Shown in pieces: positions 1-5,343 of a DNA stretch of 5,455 nucleotides (its first letter is position 1; the number at the start of each line of letters is the position of its first letter). A program made the position numbers and the translations under genes. Origin of the DNA: Pseudomonadota bacterium (lineage in GTDB: Bacteria; Pseudomonadota; Gammaproteobacteria; Halothiobacillales; Halothiobacillaceae); the NCBI GenBank assembly GCA_021795795.1, contig JAJYPA010000549.1:1-5455 (forward strand), given 5' to 3'. The notes below the pieces were generated by a model, which worked only from the letters and a program-made list of their open reading frames with translations, was not told the origin of the DNA and did not search any database.

Positions 1-135
1 GCCAGAAAGAGCAGCTTTGACCGCATGATTGCCGCGCATGCTTTATCGCTGGGAGTCACGCTGGTGACCAACAACACGGCCGATTTCGATCTCTATGCCG
101 GTGCAGGACTGGTCGTCGAGAACTGGGCGACATAA
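1..135 (+). CDS. VapC-like PIN-domain toxin, C-terminal end (partial)
   Basis: This is the last 44 codons of a gene that begins outside the window, ending in TAA at 133-135. The translated tail contains FDRMIAAHAL, then VTLVTNNTADF, then LVVENW. This is the C-terminal pattern of PIN-domain ribonucleases of the VapC/FitB type: an acidic residue at the start of a helix, a strand, the T-N-N/D-x-x-x-F motif, and a final strand ending V-E-N-W. VapC toxins are Mg-dependent RNases held in check by a VapB antitoxin, whose gene would lie upstream and is not visible. Only the last acidic positions of the active site can be seen. It is a different subfamily from the truncated VapC at 4870-5019, so the two are not halves of one gene. 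Confidence 0.85.
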   Translation, partial: ARKSSFDRMIAAHALSLGVTLVTNNTADFDLYAGAGLVVENWAT

Positions 136-551
136 ATGGCGAAGTTGCAATTCCTGATCATCAACGGGCTTTTTCAACCCTGTCAAAGGCTTCCTGTAGA
201 GGTTTTCTGTTGAAGGGCCGGTACAGACTTATGTCTTGGAACTAGTCCTTGTGGATTGGTACCCTTCGGTTGATCCCCGGAGCGAGGCAAGCAAGATTGC
301 CCTCCCCCTAAGGACGTGATCCCGCCCTGTAGATCAATCGCTTGCCTCACCTTTGCCAGCATCCCGATACGACGAATCGCTGAATTGCTGGTGCGAAGCC
401 GCAGTAAAATGCAGTTATAAAGATGACCATGAAATCCAGGAGCTGCGTCAACAAAGGAAGGGCTCGGCGATCTGTCACATGAAGACATAATGATCGCGCG
501 CATCTATGAAGCCATCAGCCTAGATCAAAGACGCCCTAAGAATTTAGAAAT
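136..551. other. Gene-poor stretch with inverted repeats, unassigned
   Basis: I see no convincing protein gene here. The longest open frame (183-503, - strand) has low-complexity, unfamily-like content and no clear ribosome site. A short + strand frame, 433-558, ends with a protein-like stretch (HEDIMIARIYEAI) and may be the tail of a lost gene, but I do not recognise it. The stretch has several dyads: a 9-base perfect inverted repeat GAGGCAAGC/GCTTGCCTC at 284-292 and 340-348, GGTAC at about 219-223 against GTACC at about 258-263, AGAC/GTCT around 225-237, and the 12-base palindrome AATTTAGAAATT at 541-552. It could be the non-coding end of an insertion sequence, a structured RNA, or debris from past insertions. 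None of these can be decided from the sequence alone. Confidence 0.4.
284..348. repeat. Inverted repeat, 9-base arms with 47-base loop
   Basis: The arm GAGGCAAGC (284-292) is the exact reverse complement of GCTTGCCTC (340-348). A weaker GATC...GATC pairing sits nearby (272-275 and 332-335). The loop contains C- and G-rich runs that could fold further. No T-run follows on either strand, so it does not look like an intrinsic terminator. It may be part of a structured RNA or of a mobile-element end. Its function is unknown. Confidence 0.5.
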
Positions 552-639
552 TGAGTAAGCCACCTGTACGGCGGATAACTGAATCAGGAATTACTGTATT
601 TCAAACAGATACTTCTAAGCCACCTGCGCGGCGGATAAC
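552..639 (-). CRISPR. Type I-F CRISPR mini-array: two repeats, one spacer
   Basis: Two 28-base repeats lie at 639-612 and 579-552 (read on the - strand), exactly 60 bases apart, leaving a 32-base spacer at 611-580. Both sizes are canonical for type I-F. On the - strand the first repeat starts GTTATCCGCC and ends GGTGGCTTAGAAG, close to the known I-F repeat that starts GTTCACTGCC and ends in CTTAGAAA or CTAAGAAA. Each repeat folds into the 5-bp stem and 5-base loop that Cas6f recognises: CCGCC/GGTGG with one G-U pair, and loop GCGCA in the first, GTACA in the second. The second repeat differs in its last five bases (TTACTCA against TTAGAAG), as expected for the leader-distal repeat. The array is on the same strand as the cas operon and downstream of it. 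The regions 60 bases to either side contain no further repeat. The spacer is AT-rich, and I see no seed-plus-PAM match to it within the window. Confidence 0.9.
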
Positions 640-648
640 AACACATAT

Positions 649-685
649 TTGATTTATAATACTAAGTTTTTTATTCAACTGTCAA
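649..685 (-). promoter_or_regulatory. Promoter of the CRISPR array (leader)
   Basis: On the - strand a perfect -35 box TTGACA (685-680) and a -10 box TATTAT (661-656) are separated by 18 bases in AT-rich DNA. This places the start of transcription near 649, about ten bases before the first repeat at 639. The array can therefore be expressed independently of the cas operon. The position fits the leader side of the array as judged from the degenerate distal repeat. I did not find a clean IHF consensus site next to the first repeat. Confidence 0.65.
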
Positions 686-751
686 CCATTAAAGAGCATG
701 GACCATCGCCCCATGAACGAATTACAACTCATTGTTTAACATTAATATATT

Positions 752-942
752 TTACATCAGCTTTTTGATGGCCTCTTTGATGGTGTGGATTATCCTGCGG
801 GTTGCTACACCAAATTGCATTTTTTGAACTCGATCAAATAAATGACACGGCCATCCTTGACCATGATGTGCGCATGTTCGATATACATCACAATCGCGCT
901 TTGAGAGAATGATCTGCGTGGTTTCAGCAGCGATCTGCTCAT
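752..942 (-). pseudogene. cas1: cas1 (type I-F) remnant, frameshifted and mostly deleted
   Basis: Directly after cas6f, two overlapping frames together spell the start of a type I-F Cas1 integrase. One frame gives TQIILSKRDCDVY (919-881) and the next gives YIEHAHIMVKDGRVIYLIE (885-829). Known I-F Cas1 proteins begin with a segment of the form LKTILHSKRAN-YYLEHCRV--KDGRV-YLTE, matching in spacing and in the SKR, Y-x-E-H and DGRV positions. Adding two bases in the TATAT run at 881-886 would join the frames and give exactly the family spacing. The second frame opens with an ATG at 942 overlapping the cas6f stop as ATGA, and ends at a TAG at 805-807. After that no Cas1 catalytic core follows; the frame ending at 752 closes with RRIIHTIKEAIKKLM, which may be a C-terminal scrap. 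Cas1 normally runs to about 320 residues, so most of the gene is gone and no integrase can be made. Confidence 0.72.
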
Positions 943-1511
943 ACTGGCAGGTCAGGCAGGTAAACCGGATGCACCCCGGACAGGCCATACGTGTTCAACA
1001 CACCCATGGTTACCTGGCACTCACACGGATACAAGCGTCGTTCCAGCATCAGGCTGAAATGCTGTTTCGTGCTTCCGCTATGTATCGGCAGAAAGGGTGC
1101 CTGGTGGGTTTGCTGGTTACCCAGATCCCGGTGTCTATTATTGGGCTGGCTCCGCGGAGCGACACGCACCCGGTGCAGGGAAACCCATGGTCCGAAATGT
1201 TCTACCACGGTGCGCACGCGGCCAGTTATAATGTACTGAGACACGACGGAGTTTTGCTCAATGACTTCCAGCAAGGCGTCACAGCGCTCCCGCGTGTCGG
1301 AAAACACACGAACCACCCGACCCAACACAGCGGGCTTATGTGAGCTTCCGGACTTCAGATTGGGAAAGTCCAACGCATAGCACCCTGGATGATCTACAAA
1401 AAACCCATGCAGGACGGTCATCAGGCGGGCCAAGATGGGCACGATCATCGTGCCCATCCCTTGTGTGACCGTCCCGCGCACTTCAAGATTGCAGTACGCA
1501 GCGGGAATCAT
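939..1511 (-). CDS. cas6f: Cas6f (Csy4) CRISPR RNA endoribonuclease
   Basis: This protein of 190 residues (usual length about 185-190) cuts the repeat RNA at the base of its stem-loop and stays bound to the 3' end of the crRNA as the head of the complex. Visible active-site residues match the Pseudomonas Csy4 pattern: His35 in LMTVLHGFF aligns with catalytic His29, Ser145 and Ser147 in HSGSTKQHF with Ser148 and Ser150, and Tyr175 in NTYGLSG with Tyr176. FPNL (49-52) matches the FPDL strand. The arginine-rich RNA-binding helix is represented by HRVRVAPRSQPNNRHR (113-128) and looks shorter and less basic than in Csy4, which may fit the altered stem of the local repeats. The start ATG at 1511 overlaps the cas7f stop as TAATG, with GGAGAGG upstream, so translation is probably coupled. 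Its own stop overlaps the ATG of the cas1 remnant. Confidence 0.92.
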   Translation of the reverse strand: MIPAAYCNLEVRGTVTQGMGTMIVPILARLMTVLHGFFVDHPGCYALDFPNLKSGSSHKPAVLGRVVRVFSDTRERCDALLEVIEQNSVVSQYIITGRVRTVVEHFGPWVSLHRVRVAPRSQPNNRHRDLGNQQTHQAPFLPIHSGSTKQHFSLMLERRLYPCECQVTMGVLNTYGLSGVHPVYLPDLPV

Positions 1512-2653
1512 TATGCGGCCTCTCCTTCATCGTTACGGTTTTTCTCGCTATCGCCAAACACGCCGCCGCGCATCAATGATGCGATGCAATACATACCTTC
1601 CATAGAATCCGGAGCGATCTGGTTCAGCCGTTTGAACAACTCAAATGCGGAAACCTTCTTGTTTTCCTTGGCGCGTAGAAATCGCATCATGGACAGGGAC
1701 GCGCCTTGCGGTTCAACCGGGATCGGCATATCCGCATCAGAATAGCCAGGGTACCAATTGTCCATCGTGCGCAAGGCGTTCCAGATCTTAGCGTCACGGA
1801 AAGCCGCCTGACCCACGATCCGCACGCCCTCCATGTCCTGCTGCATGGTGGATATGGGCAGCTTATAGAGAGATCGCGAAAGGTCGCCCTTCCCACTACT
1901 CCTGCCCGTGTCCGGCTCATAATTCTGCGAACCGTAGACTTCCACGGACCCGGTAACACCCAGGTCGAGAATGGCGCGAACCCGTAATGCAACCTTTTTC
2001 GCGTCACCTCGGAATCCCGATGCCAATACTTCACCGATGGACTTTTCAATATCGGAATAATGGTCGAAATCACGTATGGATACCTGCAGTGCGTCAGTCA
2101 CTTCCCACTTCTGGTCGTCTGTGGAGACTTCTATGCGGATTCCACTGGCAAACAAACGGTTGCGCCACAGCCAGCGCCCATTGCAGATGTTGCGGGCGAT
2201 ACGGCGAGAAACTTCCGCAAGGCCTTCTGATTTTTTGGCACGCAGGATAAAATCGTCAAGCATGGCCCGCATCTTTTCCGCATCTTCCAGATTTTCCTTT
2301 TTCGAGTTGGCACAGGAGTGTAACGCGCCATCCAGAGGAAGCGACTTGATCTCAAAACTGATCTGCAAATCCGCCATGTCCGGCCCAGTTTTGGCAGATT
2401 CCATAACCTGCAGGTTACGCACATCACGTTCCGCTTCAGTAACCGTGCCAGTTCCTTCCTTCGTGATGGTTTTGGCTTTCTTTTCATTGACGTTTTGAGT
2501 GCCCATCGTGCCGTGATGAATGACCGGCACGGGAATCACGTCGCCATGCGTGTTTCCATATTCGAGCGGTGCATCGGTAATGATGACGCCGCGACGGAAA
2601 GCCAAAACAGAAGGCAAGTTCTTGAGGGGGAGCGTATTGCTGTTAATTTGCAT
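1511..2653 (-). CDS. cas7f: Cas7f (Csy3) backbone subunit of the I-F effector complex
   Basis: In I-F complexes six copies of Cas7f polymerise along the crRNA spacer and form the helical backbone. The 380-residue product carries the family motifs in order: LPSVLAFRRG near the start (13-22), ARNICNGRWLWRNR (153-166, compare ANARFLWRNR in Csy3), VSIRDFD (191-197), YGSQNYEPD (240-248, compare FPSQEL), IWNALRTMDNWYP (290-302, compare GNALRTIDTWYP), IPVEPQG (311-317), and IASLMRGGVFGD at the end (357-368, compare IANLIRGGVFGE). It is about 40 residues longer than the Pseudomonas protein, mainly in the first 110 residues and in the charged tail. The start at 2653 lies three bases after the cas5f stop, with AAGGGA in front. 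It is the third gene of the operon. Confidence 0.95.
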   Translation of the reverse strand: MQINSNTLPLKNLPSVLAFRRGVIITDAPLEYGNTHGDVIPVPVIHHGTMGTQNVNEKKAKTITKEGTGTVTEAERDVRNLQVMESAKTGPDMADLQISFEIKSLPLDGALHSCANSKKENLEDAEKMRAMLDDFILRAKKSEGLAEVSRRIARNICNGRWLWRNRLFASGIRIEVSTDDQKWEVTDALQVSIRDFDHYSDIEKSIGEVLASGFRGDAKKVALRVRAILDLGVTGSVEVYGSQNYEPDTGRSSGKGDLSRSLYKLPISTMQQDMEGVRIVGQAAFRDAKIWNALRTMDNWYPGYSDADMPIPVEPQGASLSMMRFLRAKENKKVSAFELFKRLNQIAPDSMEGMYCIASLMRGGVFGDSEKNRNDEGEAA

Positions 2654-2656
2654 GTT

Positions 2657-3571
2657 TCAGTTCCCTTTCATCAGATAAACACCCTTTTCTGGGCAGGTAT
2701 GATACTGCCAAAATGGCACGAGCTTTTCCTCACGCACCGAACGATACTGCGTCAAACCAATTAACGGCTCGGCATAGGCATGAGGAATCCCATCACGCAC
2801 ACCCACTCGCTTTTTGGGGCTTTCCAGTGCGGCGTACCCAATCACATGGGCAGACAACCAAGATTCCGGTTTTTGCATTTTTGCCTGTTTCTCCGCGCTG
2901 GCACGGTAGTACACATATTTATGCTTTGCGTTTTCACCAAGCACCTGTGTTAGCGCCTCAGTACCGTCCATTTCATGCAATTGCATGGCCTGCAGAACCA
3001 GATCCGAGCGATCCGTGACCCAAAATCCGTTGCCGACTTTTTTCATTACATTTTCAGCGGGTTCACAAAACTCCACTTTTCCATGTTCTATGATAGCGCC
3101 ACCACCCAGCCGTCCGGACCAGAGGAAGTCGGTTACATCATCGGTATGTTCGGAGGAGTCACTGATGCCACCAATGTCGAGAACTACGGATATATCCACA
3201 TGACAGCGGGCCGTGGGCTGTAACCCTTTTGCAAACCTTGACTCAATATGGTCCTGCTCATCAATGAATGTGGCGCCCTGCGGTTGCTGCGGCACCACCT
3301 TGCGGTTCCAGAAGCGAATATCCCAATTTTTGTCATCCCGGCCCCCCTCCTGTTTTTTGATAAACCGGTTATTGGCCTTCTCGGCGGCCAACCACTGCAC
3401 ATTGTGATGCACAATAGCCAGACCAAAGACCTGGAATTTGCAACGCAAACCCATTGCACGGGAGAAGCCGTAAATAGTCATTGGAGACGGCGGAGCCATC
3501 AGCCACCACGACTGCATAGCATTGACGTGTTGAACCCGCATACGCGGAATCACCAAATATCGTCTACTCAT
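2657..3571 (-). CDS. cas5f: Cas5f (Csy2) tail subunit of the I-F effector complex
   Basis: Cas5f pairs with Cas8f at the foot of the complex and caps the 5' handle of the crRNA. The 304-residue protein begins with YLVIPRMRVQHVNAMQS (5-21), which follows the Csy2 opening L-L-P-R-L-R-V-Q-N-A-N-A, then PPSPMTIYGFSRAM (27-40), matching its P-x-x-T-x-x-G-F-x-H-A segment. Further Csy2-like parts are FWNRKVVPQQPQGATFIDE (87-105), the glycine-rich SGRLGGGAI (152-160), and a C-terminal GVRDGIPHAYAEPLIGLTQY (257-276). It is slightly shorter than Pseudomonas Csy2 (about 327). The ATG at 3571 overlaps the cas8f stop as ATGA, with GGAGG seven bases upstream. It is not fused to cas8f, unlike in the transposon-associated I-F3 type. 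Confidence 0.92.
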   Translation of the reverse strand: MSRRYLVIPRMRVQHVNAMQSWWLMAPPSPMTIYGFSRAMGLRCKFQVFGLAIVHHNVQWLAAEKANNRFIKKQEGGRDDKNWDIRFWNRKVVPQQPQGATFIDEQDHIESRFAKGLQPTARCHVDISVVLDIGGISDSSEHTDDVTDFLWSGRLGGGAIIEHGKVEFCEPAENVMKKVGNGFWVTDRSDLVLQAMQLHEMDGTEALTQVLGENAKHKYVYYRASAEKQAKMQKPESWLSAHVIGYAALESPKKRVGVRDGIPHAYAEPLIGLTQYRSVREEKLVPFWQYHTCPEKGVYLMKGN

Positions 3572-4701
3572 GACAATGCCTCCATGATGTGCCCCTGTAG
3601 AATTTCTGAACTACGTCCAGAAATTCCCACGATAAGCGTCCCATCCCTTGTTTTGGCGGCTGCGATGCGTTGCGAAAGATCTCGCGCAAAGGCCAATTTC
3701 CACTGGTCATTACGAAGCGCTGGGTTGAGCAAGCCCTGTTGCACCATCGGCAAATTTGGTGAAGCATAACCTTCCAGGACCGTGCCGACATGGGATGACA
3801 CAAGGCTATGGGCATTGTCTCCGCGACTCAGAACAATCCGCACCATATTGGCGATGAATTCATATTCCCTATCCATGTCCCGTTCCGTTTGCTGCAGTGA
3901 CAAACCTTCTTTCCCATCGAGTTTGCGTAGCCCATCCAGGAAATTTCCATACTCCTTTAGCAGAAAGGTGGGGGGTGCAATAGAAACGCCGCGATGATAA
4001 AACGAAATGACCTCACGAATGTCCGGATCCGTCTCTGCGGGAACCTTAAAGCGATAGGCGCGTTGCATGGCACCGATCAGGTGAATACGCCCGGCATTCT
4101 GCGCCTTGTCACCCCCCACCTTGATGGCCACCTCATCGAAAAACGCCGGATGTGCGGATCCATTTTCCATGACCTCTGCCGAAACTTCCAAAGCCGTATC
4201 CATCAGGCAGTGCAATCTGGAACTGAAGCCGCCGGAGTGCAGTGGGGTAAGGCAAACGTCGCCGCCCTGTCCATCATCCACCAGAATTTGACGCAACCTT
4301 GGACTAACACTATCGCCAGCAGAAACGTGATGCTGATCCAGCAATGGCAGTATGGATTCTCTTATAGCCGCACATTCCGATGCGATCACATCGGAAAACC
4401 GGTGGAAGTCATCGAGCCGCACGGCATCCAGTTGTTCGGTCGCTACCGAAGCTGCGAATGGTTGCGTAGCGTTCTTGGTGTAATCCAGGGCTACCTGCTT
4501 ACGCCCAAACCGAACACTGGCATACGGGATTTTTTGGTCCAGTTCGGGTATGACCCGAACACCCCCGCCTGCCGCATTGGTGTTAACTCCCTTGGTCGAA
4601 TGCGTAACCAGTTGGTCGCATTGAGTACTGTATGCGTCCATTGGCAACGATTTCCATGATTTCAGCGTGATAGCCTTGTCTTTTCCAATTGTTTTTTCCA
4701 T
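3568..4701 (-). CDS. cas8f: Cas8f (Csy1) large subunit, divergent, PAM recognition
   Basis: Cas8f reads the PAM and starts DNA unwinding in the I-F complex. The match to Csy1 is distant but ordered: QLVTHSTKGVNTNAAGGG (30-47, compare QLVTHTLKPIHPDARGS), DYTKNATQ (73-80, with Asn77 at the place of PAM-contacting Asn111), VAIKVGGDKAQNAGRI (191-206, compare LAIQKFGGTKPQN, so Lys199 and Asn202 take the places of wedge Lys247 and Asn250), and a C-terminal LLNPALRNDQWKLAFARDLSQRI (324-346). At 377 residues it is shorter than the usual about 430, lacking most of the N-terminal helical segment. I chose the ATG at 4701 rather than the one at 4749 because AAGGA lies eight bases in front of it and the extra 16 residues have no Csy1 likeness. 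It is the first gene of the operon. Confidence 0.85.
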   Translation of the reverse strand: MEKTIGKDKAITLKSWKSLPMDAYSTQCDQLVTHSTKGVNTNAAGGGVRVIPELDQKIPYASVRFGRKQVALDYTKNATQPFAASVATEQLDAVRLDDFHRFSDVIASECAAIRESILPLLDQHHVSAGDSVSPRLRQILVDDGQGGDVCLTPLHSGGFSSRLHCLMDTALEVSAEVMENGSAHPAFFDEVAIKVGGDKAQNAGRIHLIGAMQRAYRFKVPAETDPDIREVISFYHRGVSIAPPTFLLKEYGNFLDGLRKLDGKEGLSLQQTERDMDREYEFIANMVRIVLSRGDNAHSLVSSHVGTVLEGYASPNLPMVQQGLLNPALRNDQWKLAFARDLSQRIAAAKTRDGTLIVGISGRSSEILQGHIMEALS

Positions 4702-4786
4702 AAAGCATTTCCTTGGAAAATTATTTATAAGAACATGATTACATGACATTAATATCCATGCAATAGGTTATAAATGAGCATAAAAA
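4702..4786 (-). promoter_or_regulatory. Probable promoter region of the cas operon
   Basis: The AT-rich stretch between cas8f and the insertion-sequence fragment is the only place for a promoter of the four-gene operon, since the genes downstream abut or overlap. Candidate boxes on the - strand are TTGCAT (about 4762-4757) with TAATCA (about 4740-4735), or a -10-like TATAAA near 4729-4724 with a poor -35. None is a strong consensus, in contrast to the array promoter. The ribosome site AAGGA for cas8f lies at about 4714-4710. Which boxes are used cannot be decided here. Confidence 0.35.
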
Positions 4787-4795
4787 CTACCCCCG

Positions 4796-4922
4796 GTGTC
4801 AGTTGTCGCCTCTCTGAAATGGAGTCAGGCGTAAGGTGGGGGTGGAAAGTGGATTATCGAGATGAAGCATTACTCAGCAGAACGTAAGGCCGCTGTATTG
4901 CAGAAGATGTTGCCGCCCTCCA
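4796..4922 (+). mobile_element. Insertion-sequence end with start of a transposase-like ORF (fragment)
   Basis: An ATG at 4862 opens a frame reading MKHYSAERKAAVLQKMLPP, which resembles the N-terminus of small helix-turn-helix OrfA proteins of IS3-type transposases (typically M-K-x-Y-S/P-x-x-x-K-x-x-V-x-x-K-x-L-P-P, followed by a DNA-binding helix). The frame then leaves the family and stops at TGA (4967-4969), because the DNA from about 4923 on belongs to vapC. The upstream part, 4796-4861, with GTCAG and a GGTGGGGGTGGAAAG run, would be the non-coding terminal part of the element. Both the exact outer end and the junction with vapC are uncertain by some bases. Only the first about 130 bases of the element survive, so it cannot move by itself. 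The family assignment is tentative. Confidence 0.55.
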
Positions 4923-5019
4923 GTTTGTCCATCAACATCGCCCTGATCCTAGGACCGAACTCCGGATGATCTTCGAAGAGGTAAATGATTACGCAGCTAT
5001 CGAGATAAATCAGATCCAT
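4870..5019 (-). pseudogene. vapC: VapC toxin, N-terminal fragment cut by an IS remnant
   Basis: The frame starts MDLIYLDSCVIIYLFEDHPEFGPRIR, the typical opening of a VapC PIN-domain ribonuclease, with the first catalytic Asp at residue 7. It overlaps the end of vapB (ATG at 5019 inside the last vapB codons), the usual coupling in vapBC operons. From about residue 33 (near base 4922) the sequence is the reverse strand of the insertion-sequence fragment and the frame stops at 4870 after 49 residues. A complete VapC is about 130 residues with three or four acidic active-site residues, so this product should be inactive. The missing part is not elsewhere in the window: the fragment at 1-135 is of another VapC subfamily. 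Confidence 0.8.
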
Positions 5020-5264
5020 TCTTCGCGTTCGCGCTGAATATCTGTCGCGATTTCTTCCGGGCTGCGGCGTGCGTGCGCTGGCAGAGGATTACGTGCCAGC
5101 CAACCCAGGATATCCCCGGGCGCAGCGCCCGCCAAAAGGGCCGTCACCGGTTCGAGCCGGACTGCTGGCACGACGCGGTTGGTAATCACAATCTCCTCGC
5201 CCGCCTGGGCGCGCTTCACCAGTTCCGAAAACCGGTTCTTCGATTCGAGCATGTTGGTCTGCAT
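5010..5264 (-). CDS. vapB: VapB-type antitoxin of the Phd/YefM family
   Basis: The 84-residue product begins MQTNMLESKNRFSELVKRAQAGEEIVITNR, then VVPAVRLEPV. This is the Phd/YefM fold: a short N-terminal DNA-binding part, the K-x-x-x-x-E-L-x-x-x-A-x-x-G-E sequence, and the I-T-x-R-x-x-P-x-x-x-L strand. The C-terminal half (ARRSPEEIATDIQREREEWI) would wrap the toxin. I chose the ATG at 5264 because GGAGG lies nine bases before it; an ATG at 5273 sits too close to that site, and the longer frame from 5336 adds residues without family likeness. The antitoxin is intact although its toxin gene is truncated. It probably represses its own promoter, and a palindrome is present there. Confidence 0.85.
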   Translation of the reverse strand: MQTNMLESKNRFSELVKRAQAGEEIVITNRVVPAVRLEPVTALLAGAAPGDILGWLARNPLPAHARRSPEEIATDIQREREEWI

Positions 5265-5295
5265 GGCGGCCATCCTCCACTGTGTGTCGATAGTC

Positions 5296-5325
5296 ATACT
5301 AGCTAAAATTGGGTAACTTAACCAA
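5296..5325 (-). promoter_or_regulatory. vapB promoter with overlapping palindromic operator
   Basis: On the - strand TTGGTT (5325-5320) and TAGTAT (5301-5296) are separated by 18 bases, giving a plausible promoter ahead of vapB. A 15-base palindrome TGGGTAACTTAACCA (5310-5324) covers the -35 box and spacer; its arms are TGG-TAA and TTA-CCA with one mismatched pair and one central base. Toxin-antitoxin operons of this type are usually repressed by the antitoxin binding such a dyad, so this is the best operator candidate. Confidence 0.5.
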
Positions 5326-5343
5326 GTAATCACCAATGGATGC

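Noticed and set aside
150..161. Ten-base match (AATTCCTGAT) to the array spacer
   Set aside because: The match falls in the PAM-distal part of the spacer; the seed region does not match (about 4 of 19 positions), so it is most likely chance.
491..519. Possible third CRISPR repeat containing AAGCCA
   Set aside because: It is out of the 60-base register and lacks the stem-loop bases; only a short stretch matches.
580..611. LexA-like CTGT...ACAG dyad in the spacer
   Set aside because: The half sites are seven bases apart, not the eight of the LexA box, and the sequence is part of a CRISPR spacer.
640..655. IHF site beside the first repeat
   Set aside because: AATCAA is present but the TTR half does not fall at the right distance.
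698..716. CATGG/CCATG hairpin as a terminator
   Set aside because: The stem is only five pairs and is not followed by a T-run.
752..988. A 78-residue protein with two CxxC pairs overlapping the end of cas6f
   Set aside because: The cysteine pairs come from the cas6f-coding part read in another frame, no ribosome site precedes the start, and the rest is better explained as a frameshifted cas1 remnant.
1..5019. The VapC end at 1-135 and the VapC start at 4923-5019 as two halves of one gene split by the cas island
   Set aside because: They lie on opposite strands and belong to different VapC subfamilies.
5039..5045. Seven-base match to the spacer seed (TATCTGT) inside vapB
   Set aside because: It is preceded by AA rather than the CC PAM and matching ends after seven bases.
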